Below, one piece after another: positions 1 to 7,907 of a DNA stretch of 35,256 nt. This DNA comes from a virus. The translations under genes were made by a program, and so were the position numbers. The DNA is taken from the IMG/VR virus record IMGVR_UViG_3300040807_002059, positions 1 to 35,256 of that record; one strand, 5' to 3'. How positions within the stretch are numbered: the first letter of the stretch is position 1; every line of letters begins with the position of its first letter. The notes under the pieces were generated by a model. That model searched no databases. It saw only the letters and a program-made list of their open reading frames with translations, and was not told where the DNA came from.

Positions 1-248
1 ATCGGCTTCATTGGTAGCGCCTATTTTCAATTTTACCGACTTTGAAGCGCATAGTGGGGGCGCGACTGATACGGTGGCGGTGACAGGCGGGAACACTATA
101 GATCCTTCAGTGTCCAGAACCTTGCCAGGTGGCGCGGTTGTCGGTTCAACCGTACTTATCACAGCGTCGGATGATGCCGCAGACATAGGGCTTTACAAAG
201 TCACCGCTATTGATGCCGATGCGGTAACAGTTGACGGCACTTTAGTTA
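1..248. repeat. Terminal redundancy, left copy (circular contig overlap)
   Basis: These 248 bases recur at 35009-35256. I see one mismatch: G at 128 against A at 35136, which changes codon Gly to Ser in the tail tube gene. The repeat lies wholly inside a coding gene that reads continuously when the ends are joined. It is therefore read as the overlap of a circular or circularly permuted genome of 35,008 bp, not as a physical terminal repeat. Confidence 0.95.
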
Positions 249-793
249 ATAGCGCTGGAAAATCTATGACGATTTACTACGCAGGGGCCACACAACAAAC
301 AACCACGGCTAACGCAGCAAGCACCAACGAGCCTTTTATCGCTGGTAACAGTGTTAGCGTCGAGCTTTCTTTTGATGGCGGGTCCACATGGATTGATTCG
401 TTTCTCCGTGGATTTAGATTCCCTAGCGCTGGTTTTACTGTATCGGTAGACGTGGCAGAGCTTAGAGAGGTTACATTGACAGAAGCCTACGCAACAAGCC
501 CGACAGCTAGAACAATCGACATCAACCTGAACTATCATTTAGTTGATATTGCGCCTATTCGTTATCTTAACGATGATACCGAGGTTGGAGTTCGTATCAC
601 TGTAATTGATAGCGAAGGCACAAGCGCTGCAACTGGTAATAAGTATGTATTTACTTTCCCGCGCTGTAAGACTGTATCGGCTAACGCTGGCGACGCCTCC
701 AAAGGCTCAGAAATGACCGGAACGTGGACGTTGAAAGCGCTATTAAATTCTAGCGATATTGATATGCAAGTGGATCGCACAGTGGCGAGCTAA
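1..793 (+). CDS. Major tail tube protein, 3' part (gene continues from 34554)
   Basis: This is the 3' part of a gene that begins at ATG 34554 and crosses the contig junction; when joined it encodes 415 residues. It forms the stacked ring of the tail tube. The evidence is the start of the gene, which resembles phage tail tube proteins (Phage_tube_2-like), and its position between the tail terminator and the frameshifted tail chaperone. This part begins with a Thr/Val/Gly-rich beta module of about 75 residues that looks like an inserted Ig-like domain, then returns to the tube core (a segment starting FIAGNSVSVELSFDGG). A TTG at 11 is not a start, because the frame is open through the junction. 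It ends 27 bases before the next gene. Confidence 0.8.
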   Translation, partial: SASLVAPIFNFTDFEAHSGGATDTVAVTGGNTIDPSVSRTLPGGAVVGSTVLITASDDAADIGLYKVTAIDADAVTVDGTLVNSAGKSMTIYYAGATQQTTTANAASTNEPFIAGNSVSVELSFDGGSTWIDSFLRGFRFPSAGFTVSVDVAELREVTLTEAYATSPTARTIDINLNYHLVDIAPIRYLNDDTEVGVRITVIDSEGTSAATGNKYVFTFPRCKTVSANAGDASKGSEMTGTWTLKALLNSSDIDMQVDRTVAS

Positions 794-820
794 TTTTTAA
801 ATAACTTTACGGGGTAAACT

Positions 821-1198
821 ATGGCAAAAGTTAAACCACAATTAAGCGCTTTCAGAACACCGAAAGAGGCTTTGAAAGGTAAAAAAGTAATACTTGAGGC
901 GGTTGGGGGTTCAATCCCAGCCGTTTTAAGATGCGTACCAAATCCAGATTACAATAAGGCATTGGTCGAGCTTTCATCTATTGCAGGGGAAGCCACAGAC
1001 GAGATAGTAAACCAATGCCTTGCCAATCATGTTGTAGTTAGTCTTTGCGAAGGCAAAGAGAAAATATCTGATAAGGAAGAAATTAAAGATATTTTAAATA
1101 GTCCTGAGTATTGGGCGCTAAGACAGCAAATTATCATTAAATCGACCCAACTATCGGCAGCTAAAGCGGAGGCAAAGACAAAGGCAAAAAAGCCTTAA
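821..1198 (+). CDS. Tail assembly chaperone, short (unshifted) form
   Basis: 125 residues, starting at ATG 821 behind a GGGG-type ribosome site. By position (after the tail tube gene, before the tape measure) and by its frameshift signal it is the equivalent of lambda gpG, which binds the tape measure protein and recruits tail tube subunits during assembly. It is lysine-rich at the C-terminus, where the frameshift site lies. The primary sequence alone is not diagnostic; the call rests on synteny and the overlapping -1 frame. Confidence 0.8.
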   Translation: MAKVKPQLSAFRTPKEALKGKKVILEAVGGSIPAVLRCVPNPDYNKALVELSSIAGEATDEIVNQCLANHVVVSLCEGKEKISDKEEIKDILNSPEYWALRQQIIIKSTQLSAAKAEAKTKAKKP

Positions 1199-1536
1199 TT
1201 GATTTTGTCGTTGGGTACGAGCAATGGCGCAAAAAGTGGGGCATTAAAGGCAAGAAAGAACTAGATTGGCTTTTTAAGGAACAAAAAGAAATCAGTTTAG
1301 ATAGACCTGGTTTTGTTATGCCAGCCATTAAAGAAAGGCCATTGCTCGATAGCTTTCTGGAACCATTAGCGGAGGCGTTTTATACTTTAAGTGGCGCAGG
1401 TGATTTCTCCATACCTGCCCTATCAAAAGTTTATGAACTAACCGGCTTTTTTGACGAGTTAGCCTTTTATGAAATTATGCTTGATACCCATCACGCGCTA
1501 GAACAGGAACAGGCAAAAGAATGGCAGAAGAAATAG
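821..1536 (+). CDS. Tail assembly chaperone, long form made by -1 ribosomal frameshift (gpGT-like)
   Basis: Reading 821-1192 and then slipping back one base at 1192 gives an uninterrupted product of about 238 residues ending at 1536. The -1 frame is open from the slip site through 1536, starting with Ala-Leu-Ile-Asp-Phe. This extension has no good start of its own near 1199, although an internal ATG exists at 1318. The layout matches lambda gpG/gpGT: the short form is abundant and the fused form is minor, with the T part contacting tube subunits. The tail measure gene starts at 1521 and overlaps the end by 16 bases, which suggests translational coupling. Confidence 0.85.
1168..1192 (+). promoter_or_regulatory. 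Programmed -1 frameshift site with upstream Shine-Dalgarno-like stimulator
   Basis: The heptamer A AAA AAG occupies 1186-1192, phased exactly with the zero frame (codons AAA 1187-1189 and AAG 1190-1192). This is the most slippery heptamer known in bacteria. A GGAGG at 1168-1172 lies 13 bases upstream, much like the stimulator of E. coli dnaX. The zero-frame stop TAA follows at 1196-1198. Confidence 0.88.
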
Positions 1537-3242
1537 GCATCAAAATATTTGCTGACACGTCCAAAGCGGTTGGTGATGTAGATAAACTTGACAAGGAAGT
1601 TGACGAGCTAGGCAAAACCACCGACAAAACCACCTCTAAACTATCTGACGGATTTAAAACAGCAGCCGGACGCATTGCCGGAGCAGTAGCGGCAATTACA
1701 GCCGCAGCGGTAGCCGCCGCTAAATCCGAGCGAGAGATCGCAAAATTTGCACGACAAGCCAGAATAAGCGCCGACGCATTTAAGGCGCTTGACTTTGCGG
1801 CGAAACAATACGGATTAACTGGCGAGCAAGTCGCAGACATTAGCAAAGACATTGCAGATAAGGCCGGAGAATTTGCAACCGCCGGAACCGGAGCTTTTCA
1901 AGATTTTGCCGATGTAATGGGCTACACCAAAGATCAGGCAATGGCAGCGGCTAAGTCAATACAAGCCATGTCAGGCCCTGAAGCTATCCAATACATGGTG
2001 AGCCAGATGCAAAACGCTGGCGCAACAACAGCACAAATGACATTCGCCCTAGAATCAATGGGCAACGATTTATCTGTATTAACTCCACTATTTTTAAACA
2101 ACGGTCAGGCTTTGGATGAGCTGTCCAAAAAGTACGCCGAAGCAAATAAGGAGTTAATGCTTACCACTGAGAATACGGAAGATTTAAAAGAGCTTTCCGA
2201 AGCATGGGACTTATTAAAAGATACTATCGTAAATCTAACTAAAAAGGTTACGGCAGCAGTAGCGCCAGTATTAACCGCAGCTTTTGACGCTATTACAAAC
2301 GCGATAGCAACAGCCGCCGGTTGGTGGCGCAAGTTTATGGAGTTTTTAGGCTTAGACGGTGGCGGGGAACTAGATGTTGCCGTCTCTAAAATAAAGACCC
2401 TAAAGGACGAGCTTGGCACTATTACAGAAGGTGGGAGCATAAAAGGCATTGTCGAACTAACTGGGATCGCCAACAACCAAGCCGCATTAGATGCAAGGGC
2501 TAGGGAGTTTGAAGCAGAGCAAGCGCACCAGGAGAGACTTTTAGAACTTCAAAACCAAAAAGGCCAACAAGCGCTAGATCAAAGGGCTAGAAGATACGAG
2601 CAAGAGCAGAAGTTAAAAGAAAACACCAACGCAACTATTTTGCAAAACGAACAGGCGACACAAGATAATTTACTCGCTATGGGTCAGGCTTTTGCTAAAA
2701 AAGGTTCGATGTTATCTAAAGCGCTATTTGCTTTTGAAAAAGGGCTTGCTATAGCTCGAATCATTGCCAATACGACAGCAGAGGCGACGAAGTTTGCAGC
2801 AAATCCGCCACTAGCGGCGTCTATTGAAGCGACCGGCTACACAAGGGCCGCGCTGGTTGGTGCGTTATCGGTTGCTGAGCTTTCAGGCGGTAGAGCAGGT
2901 GGCGGGCAAGTATCTGGCGGCAACACATACCGAGTCGGTGAAATTGGGCCTGAAATATTCGAGGATAGAGCCGGTCGAGCCATGTTAATACCTGGCCCAG
3001 ATGGTGGAAAGGTTACGCCAGTAAAGCCAGCGGTTCAAAACAATAATAGCGTTAATGTTACAGTGCAGAACAACGCGCCAGGCGTGACAGTTGAGCCACG
3101 TCAAAACGGGAATAATCTAGAAATCATTATCAAAAGAGCGGTAGATGCTGTTAAAAATGACTTTGTTGATTCAATCAGAACAGGATATGGCGACTTTTCC
3201 GACGCGCTGAACGGTAGTTATGCAATGGAGCGACGGTTCTAA
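1521..3242 (+). CDS. Tail tape measure protein
   Basis: 573 residues. It fixes tail length during assembly and is probably ejected with DNA. The N-terminus (about 1-45) is charged and coiled-coil-like, followed by a hydrophobic Ala-rich stretch at about 50-70. A hydrophobic Ala/Ile region near 240-265 could be membrane-active, and a Gln/Glu/Arg-rich coiled coil spans about 310-370. The C-terminal segment carries the Gly-rich pattern ending in VGEIGPEIF that is common in tape measure proteins. It follows the frameshifted chaperone, the standard position. Using the usual 0.15 nm per residue it would predict a short siphovirus tail of roughly 85 nm. The stop overlaps the next start (TAATG). Confidence 0.9.
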   Translation: MAEEIGIKIFADTSKAVGDVDKLDKEVDELGKTTDKTTSKLSDGFKTAAGRIAGAVAAITAAAVAAAKSEREIAKFARQARISADAFKALDFAAKQYGLTGEQVADISKDIADKAGEFATAGTGAFQDFADVMGYTKDQAMAAAKSIQAMSGPEAIQYMVSQMQNAGATTAQMTFALESMGNDLSVLTPLFLNNGQALDELSKKYAEANKELMLTTENTEDLKELSEAWDLLKDTIVNLTKKVTAAVAPVLTAAFDAITNAIATAAGWWRKFMEFLGLDGGGELDVAVSKIKTLKDELGTITEGGSIKGIVELTGIANNQAALDARAREFEAEQAHQERLLELQNQKGQQALDQRARRYEQEQKLKENTNATILQNEQATQDNLLAMGQAFAKKGSMLSKALFAFEKGLAIARIIANTTAEATKFAANPPLAASIEATGYTRAALVGALSVAELSGGRAGGGQVSGGNTYRVGEIGPEIFEDRAGRAMLIPGPDGGKVTPVKPAVQNNNSVNVTVQNNAPGVTVEPRQNGNNLEIIIKRAVDAVKNDFVDSIRTGYGDFSDALNGSYAMERRF

Positions 3243-3619
3243 TGGCAGCTTATTCAATACCAACGCCAACGGCATGGCCTAGCGATTTTCCAAAGCCGCA
3301 GGTATTGAGCCAGTCGGTTAAGAAAAGCCCAAGGGTTTTAGAGTCAGAAGCGGGAACGCCTACCAATTCAAAGCTAATTAACCCGCTAGCCGTGTCGCAT
3401 GTAAATCTAGTGTTTTTTTGCACCATGTGTGAAATGCAGCAAATTATTGCGTTTTATACAAACGAATTAGCGGGCGGTTTAAAGCCTTTTACCATTGGAT
3501 TAAGGGCAGAAGGTGGGCACGAAACTAAGACGGTTAGGGCGACACTTTCCGGCATAACAATGGTATCAGAGCAAAACGCCGAGGTGTCTTTTATTGGAGA
3601 GATAGACAGTGGCAGCTAG
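3242..3619 (+). CDS. Minor tail protein (distal tail, possibly gpM-like)
   Basis: 125 residues, directly coupled to the tape measure gene through TAATG. It sits where lambda has gpM, between tape measure and the gpL/gpK-like genes. The C-terminal half, from about residue 55, shows the alternating aromatic and hydrophobic beta pattern of small distal-tail proteins. It also resembles in outline the protein encoded next door, which suggests a divergent duplicate. No catalytic or metal motif is visible. The function comes from position, not from sequence recognition. Confidence 0.55.
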   Translation: MAAYSIPTPTAWPSDFPKPQVLSQSVKKSPRVLESEAGTPTNSKLINPLAVSHVNLVFFCTMCEMQQIIAFYTNELAGGLKPFTIGLRAEGGHETKTVRATLSGITMVSEQNAEVSFIGEIDSGS

Positions 3620-4088
3620 TTATCCATCTATACCAAACCCGCAAAGAGGCGGGCCGCTTCAGATTCAACCTATTATTGATGAACTGCCGGTAATGGGTGG
3701 CCGAAGTTTACGCAAGCGTATATCCAAAAAATACCAAGTTAGACAGAACCTAGAATGGATATTTAGTGCCGCAGATTTTACAACATGGGCGAATTTCGTT
3801 GATTCTACCATTGCCTATACTGGCTCTTTTAACATGCTGACTTTCGGGCCTGAAGGCATACAAGAGCGCGAAGTTTATCTAGTGGGCGGTAAATATGATT
3901 ATATACCGTTAGATAATGGGCCGGTAAAAGTGACCGCTACAGTCAGATGGGATCAAAGCGCGTTTGTTGCGACATGTGGCATCAATGTTATTGACGGCGG
4001 CGACACTTCTAGTGCTCATGCTGACGCTTACGACGGCGGCGACACTGCCAGCACGCATCCTGACGATATAGACGGGGGCACAAGTTAA
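3609..4088 (+). CDS. Minor tail protein, gpM-like, with C-terminal tandem repeat
   Basis: 159 residues from a GTG start, preceded by GGAGAG and overlapping the upstream gene by 11 bases. Residues about 30-125 have the strand pattern of small lambda gpM-type minor tail proteins (an N-L-x-W-x-F-S segment, then a W/F-rich strand and a closing VxATVRWDQ strand). The last 35 residues are a separate acidic tail made from a 13-residue unit starting DGGDT, present about 2.4 times. The tail tip location is inferred from the neighbours (DUF1833-like, NlpC/P60, TipJ). Confidence 0.55.
   Translation: MAASYPSIPNPQRGGPLQIQPIIDELPVMGGRSLRKRISKKYQVRQNLEWIFSAADFTTWANFVDSTIAYTGSFNMLTFGPEGIQEREVYLVGGKYDYIPLDNGPVKVTATVRWDQSAFVATCGINVIDGGDTSSAHADAYDGGDTASTHPDDIDGGTS
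3993..4085 (+). repeat. 39-bp tandem repeat inside the tail gene
   Basis: Three units begin at 3993, 4032 and 4071, exactly 39 bases apart. The first two share GACGGCGGCGACACT and the third is partial and diverged. They encode the DGGDT units and keep the reading frame, as expected for replication slippage. Confidence 0.85.
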
Positions 4089-4603
4089 TGGCTACACCTT
4101 CGATAAGGGAAGAGTATAAAAAATGGCTGGCCTCTAATGAGGGTAATTTTATATCGGTTAATACGATAGAGATCACCCAAGGCGATCCGGCCAATTTTAC
4201 GTTTTACCTATGCGACTACGGCCAGGACTTTAGCGCCAAAGATGAAGATGGTAACAGCTTAACTTTTACGGCTGTACCTATGAAATTTGGGGTAGAGTCA
4301 CGCAAGAACACCACAGAACAACGCTTAGTTGTCACTTTAGACGCTTTAGAGGGGCAGGTTTACGCACAGCTTAAAGCTATTACAGATTCGGAACGGTCAG
4401 ACCCGATCAATGTCACCTATAGACAGTATCAAGATAATGATCTTAGTGGTCCCGCCATAGATCCGCCTAGTGAGTTCATCTTGGTTCGCGCTTCGTGTGA
4501 TGTTGGTCGGGTCACTCTCGAATTGACCACAACGACAGCACCGCAAAGACGTTGCGGACAATACGCGACGGTTAGACTATTCCCGGCACTAAAATACCTA
4601 TGA
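4088..4603 (+). CDS. DUF1833-like minor tail protein (gpL position)
   Basis: 171 residues. The N-terminus (REEYKKWLASNEG) followed by a beta-rich body with strands such as NFTFYLCDYGQDF matches the small tail-tip family DUF1833. That family sits between gpM-like and NlpC/P60 genes in many siphoviruses and corresponds to gpL, a tail hub component. Cysteines occur at about 38, 137 and 155, but I see no clear iron-sulphur ligand set such as in lambda gpL. The start codon follows the preceding stop directly, and the gene ends in an ATGA overlap with the next. Confidence 0.6.
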   Translation: MATPSIREEYKKWLASNEGNFISVNTIEITQGDPANFTFYLCDYGQDFSAKDEDGNSLTFTAVPMKFGVESRKNTTEQRLVVTLDALEGQVYAQLKAITDSERSDPINVTYRQYQDNDLSGPAIDPPSEFILVRASCDVGRVTLELTTTTAPQRRCGQYATVRLFPALKYL

Positions 4604-4992
4604 TCGCCACGCTGGGGGAATATATACATATCCCTTTCCATGATGGAGACAATGGCGGCATGGATTGTTTCACGTTTGCCGAGCACTTCAGAAAAAACGA
4701 ATACAACAAAGATACGCCATTATCGGTCCCAAGTTTTTGCGACGCTAAAAACGATTTGGAAGCCGTTTTTGTGTCGGCAATTAATCAGCAAAAATATATC
4801 ACTACCCAAACCCCTAAAAATGGCGATCTTTGCGTGATGTCGAAAAAGCGTTTCGGCAAATGGCATCATGTCGGTATATACTTAGATAATGGCGTTATTC
4901 ATTGCACGAAACCAGGCGGGGTCCAGTATCACCCGCTAGACCGTTTAAAAATCCTTTTTCCGTTTTACGAGTTCTATACTGAAAATGGCTAA
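4600..4992 (+). CDS. NlpC/P60-like cysteine peptidase of the tail tip (gpK-like)
   Basis: 130 residues. It has the NlpC/P60 layout: nucleophile Cys23 in GGMDCFTFAEHF, a GD pair at 75-76, and His90 in HHVGIYLDNG, with His101 further on. Such proteins cleave peptide crosslinks in peptidoglycan and in tails probably help DNA pass the cell wall. Lambda gpK has the same domain; here the extra N-terminal metalloprotease (Mov34/JAB) domain of gpK is absent, so the protein is the peptidase alone. It overlaps the neighbours on both sides (ATGA at 4600 and 8 bases at the end), which suggests coupled translation in the tip operon. Confidence 0.85.
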   Translation: MIATLGEYIHIPFHDGDNGGMDCFTFAEHFRKNEYNKDTPLSVPSFCDAKNDLEAVFVSAINQQKYITTQTPKNGDLCVMSKKRFGKWHHVGIYLDNGVIHCTKPGGVQYHPLDRLKILFPFYEFYTENG

Positions 4993-7894
4993 GCTATATA
5001 AATTTGAAAATGTATTCTCCACTGAAAACGATCAATTTGATTTGATCGTCGGCATGAACTTGGCCCAGTGGATGATGGATAAATGGCCGGAGGGTTTCGG
5101 GCAAGATTGCGCCGTATATAGCCGCGCCGTTCGTGACGAGTGTTTGATTGACCCGCTAGAATGGGAAATTAAAGAGGATGATTTGATTTTGGTCGTCCTT
5201 AAAATGGGCGACCCTGTAACGGTTGGCGTGACCGTTGGTCTTTTCGCCGTTTCCTACCTAGCAGCTAAAAACCTAGAGCCAGACGTTAAAGAAATAAAAC
5301 CAGAAAGCCCCAACAACTACGCAAGCGGGCAAAAAAACGCAATAAGAACAAATCAGCGCATACCTGATATTGTCGGCAAGGTGCGAAGCTATCCCGATGT
5401 TATTTATCCTACGGTTGAGGAATACACGACAACAGGCAAACAGAAGATAACCGAGTTTTTCGCTATCGGCGTCGGCTCGTATGATAAGGCTAATGCGAGA
5501 AATGGCGATTCTTTGTTGTATAGCGACCCTGCTACTACCATTGAATATTTCGATCCATCTTCAGAGGTAACAACGCTGACCGGCGTTGTGGAGTTTTACG
5601 ACATACAGAACGCCAAAGATACAAGGCTTGCACTAGATTATGAGTTGCCTTCTATTAATACTGACAATGTAACCTATGTTGGGGCTTTGTCCTTAACAGG
5701 CATAATTCGCATAAATGTGGGCGCTGGCAATACCTCTGATTTATATCAATCCGTAGCGGTTGACGATGTGATCCAGCTATTAAGCACGTCTACAACTACA
5801 ACAAACACAGGTCAATTTTTTTATATCACAGGAAAGACGCCAGAAACCGGAGGCAATGAGGATATAGGCGCTAGAACAAACTCGGCGTTCTCCACAGTTT
5901 CAGAAACAGATAAACAAAACTTTGCGATAGTCCCTAAAATGCACAGAATAGAGGACGTGACCATAAAATTTAGGCCGACAAGTAGCGGCGGCGGCGGCTC
6001 AGTTAGCTTGTTTGATGTTTATGCGGTGTCTGGCTCAGACAATGAAACAACATTGCAAAATCATTATCAATACAACTCTGTGACCGGCAGGAAGTACATA
6101 GTTGTTAAAGACCCATCAAATGGCCAGACAGGTTGCTACACATTAAATAATTCTTATACTTCGTTGGGTAGTGGTGTTTATAGATTTTCTATAGGTGAGG
6201 GGTTTAGCACGCTAACCACTTCGATAGATGAAACTGTTGCCAATTGTGATGTTTACATGCTTTTCGATGGCGATATGAACGGTCCTTATGTAACACCAAT
6301 AAGCGACACTGAAGAGGTTTGGTTAAATATAGAGTTTCCGCAAGGGTTGATAGGCGCAAGCGACGCAGCGGCCACCGTAAAGTTGGAAGTCCACCTGGAA
6401 AACACCAGCAACAACAGATACAAGATAATCGACGGTGATGATTCCGTTTTACCGCTATCAATCACAGCGAATACGCGCAGCGCCTACAGAGTCACCAAAA
6501 AGATAGTTTTAACAGATCACACCGACAACCTAGGTAATCCGTTGGCGTCGGGCGAATATCGTATTTATGTCAGAAAATACTACGACGACAGCGAAAACAA
6601 CGCAGCCGAAACCGTACTGATAAACCTAGCGGCAGTTAAGCAAACGGCCAGCTATGCTATAGGAAACATTACAGCGGCAAGGGTAACGACAGAATTTAAT
6701 AAGATGTTGGAGCGACCAGATACGCGCCGTTTTAATGTAGAAGTAATCCGCAAGTTACCAGATTACATGTTTTATTATGACGACCCAGATTCTATTTGGT
6801 ACGGTGGTTGGCAACCCGGCGGTAGCAGTAGGGGCAGCGGTGCAGACGTAGCAGATCAGCAATGGATAAACGCCTTTATGTATCGGGCTACTGATACTTT
6901 TGGCCTAAATGCAGCCGCTTTAGAGGTAGATGTCGCAGGCTTGCAAGCCATACAAACCACGCTAAACGCTTTAGACAGTGGCGAGGGCGGAGAGTTTAAT
7001 TATACGTTTGATAAAGCCATAAGCGCCGAGGATGAGCTAAGGCTAATAGCCAAGGCCGCAAGGTGTGATGTTTACCGAATAGGTAAAAAAATCTATTGCG
7101 CCCGTGATGAAACCAAAGCGGCTATTACTTCGATATTTAATCGCCGGAACAAATCGCCAAAAGGTGAAACCCGCAGTTTTAACTTTGACCAAAGCAACCG
7201 CCGCGACCATGTAGAGATCACATTCAAGGACGCTGAAGAAGGTTATAAAACACAGACTTTTATATACCCTGTTAGTGGCGATATTGACTACGACGCATCT
7301 ACCACAACCTATTTCAATCCAATCAAAGCGACATTAGACGGCATTACCAATTTTAGCCAAGCGTACAGAATGGCAATATATTTGTATCGTTCGGATAAAC
7401 TACAAAAAGACAGTATTGTTATTGAATCTACAGACGACGCCAGGGTTTTAGGCATTAATGACAAAATTTTAAATGTAGACGCGCTAGAATATAAAGATTT
7501 AGACGGCGAGCTTTTGGCGTATGACGACACAACGCCAAGTGCTACTATACTTACACTAGATAGGCCGGTGTTCACGGGTTTAAGTGGCACTAGATCCATC
7601 AAATGCAGAACAGCGAACGGTCAAAGCGTTCAAAGTTTTTCGTGTACCAAAGGGGCAAACAACTATAAGGTTGTTGTAAATAACACTGGCGGGACCCCTT
7701 TTGTATTTAGTCTATCTGACGGAGTATCTAAGGGCACGTTATACCAGTTTAGAACAGCGAGCGACACAACCTTGGATGAATGGACTGTTAAAACAATAGA
7801 GGCAAGCGACACATATACTAAAGTCACAGCAAGCAAATACAACGCTAACGTTTTTGCTTGCGATACCGAATCAATACCAACTAAACCATATTAG
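4985..7894 (+). CDS. Central tail tip / host specificity protein (TipJ, gpJ-like)
   Basis: 969 residues. The first about 75 residues resemble the gpI-like beta-grasp module often fused to TipJ proteins, followed by a hydrophobic helix near 76-95. The segment about 108-140, with SGQKNAIRTNQRIP and then a GKVRSYPD motif, is the family signature of TipJ proteins. The rest is beta-rich hub and fibronectin-like sequence and ends in Ser/Thr-rich strands that would project from the tip. The protein closes the tail tube and usually carries or anchors the receptor-binding part. It begins 8 bases before the NlpC/P60 gene ends. The separate fibre gene follows after 13 bases. Confidence 0.85.
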   Translation: MAKLYKFENVFSTENDQFDLIVGMNLAQWMMDKWPEGFGQDCAVYSRAVRDECLIDPLEWEIKEDDLILVVLKMGDPVTVGVTVGLFAVSYLAAKNLEPDVKEIKPESPNNYASGQKNAIRTNQRIPDIVGKVRSYPDVIYPTVEEYTTTGKQKITEFFAIGVGSYDKANARNGDSLLYSDPATTIEYFDPSSEVTTLTGVVEFYDIQNAKDTRLALDYELPSINTDNVTYVGALSLTGIIRINVGAGNTSDLYQSVAVDDVIQLLSTSTTTTNTGQFFYITGKTPETGGNEDIGARTNSAFSTVSETDKQNFAIVPKMHRIEDVTIKFRPTSSGGGGSVSLFDVYAVSGSDNETTLQNHYQYNSVTGRKYIVVKDPSNGQTGCYTLNNSYTSLGSGVYRFSIGEGFSTLTTSIDETVANCDVYMLFDGDMNGPYVTPISDTEEVWLNIEFPQGLIGASDAAATVKLEVHLENTSNNRYKIIDGDDSVLPLSITANTRSAYRVTKKIVLTDHTDNLGNPLASGEYRIYVRKYYDDSENNAAETVLINLAAVKQTASYAIGNITAARVTTEFNKMLERPDTRRFNVEVIRKLPDYMFYYDDPDSIWYGGWQPGGSSRGSGADVADQQWINAFMYRATDTFGLNAAALEVDVAGLQAIQTTLNALDSGEGGEFNYTFDKAISAEDELRLIAKAARCDVYRIGKKIYCARDETKAAITSIFNRRNKSPKGETRSFNFDQSNRRDHVEITFKDAEEGYKTQTFIYPVSGDIDYDASTTTYFNPIKATLDGITNFSQAYRMAIYLYRSDKLQKDSIVIESTDDARVLGINDKILNVDALEYKDLDGELLAYDDTTPSATILTLDRPVFTGLSGTRSIKCRTANGQSVQSFSCTKGANNYKVVVNNTGGTPFVFSLSDGVSKGTLYQFRTASDTTLDEWTVKTIEASDTYTKVTASKYNANVFACDTESIPTKPY

Positions 7895-7907
7895 ATAGGG
7901 TTAAACA

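Noticed and set aside
1-248. Physical direct terminal repeats
   Set aside because: The repeat cuts a tail gene in mid-frame, is far from the terminase, and joins seamlessly. A circular overlap explains it.
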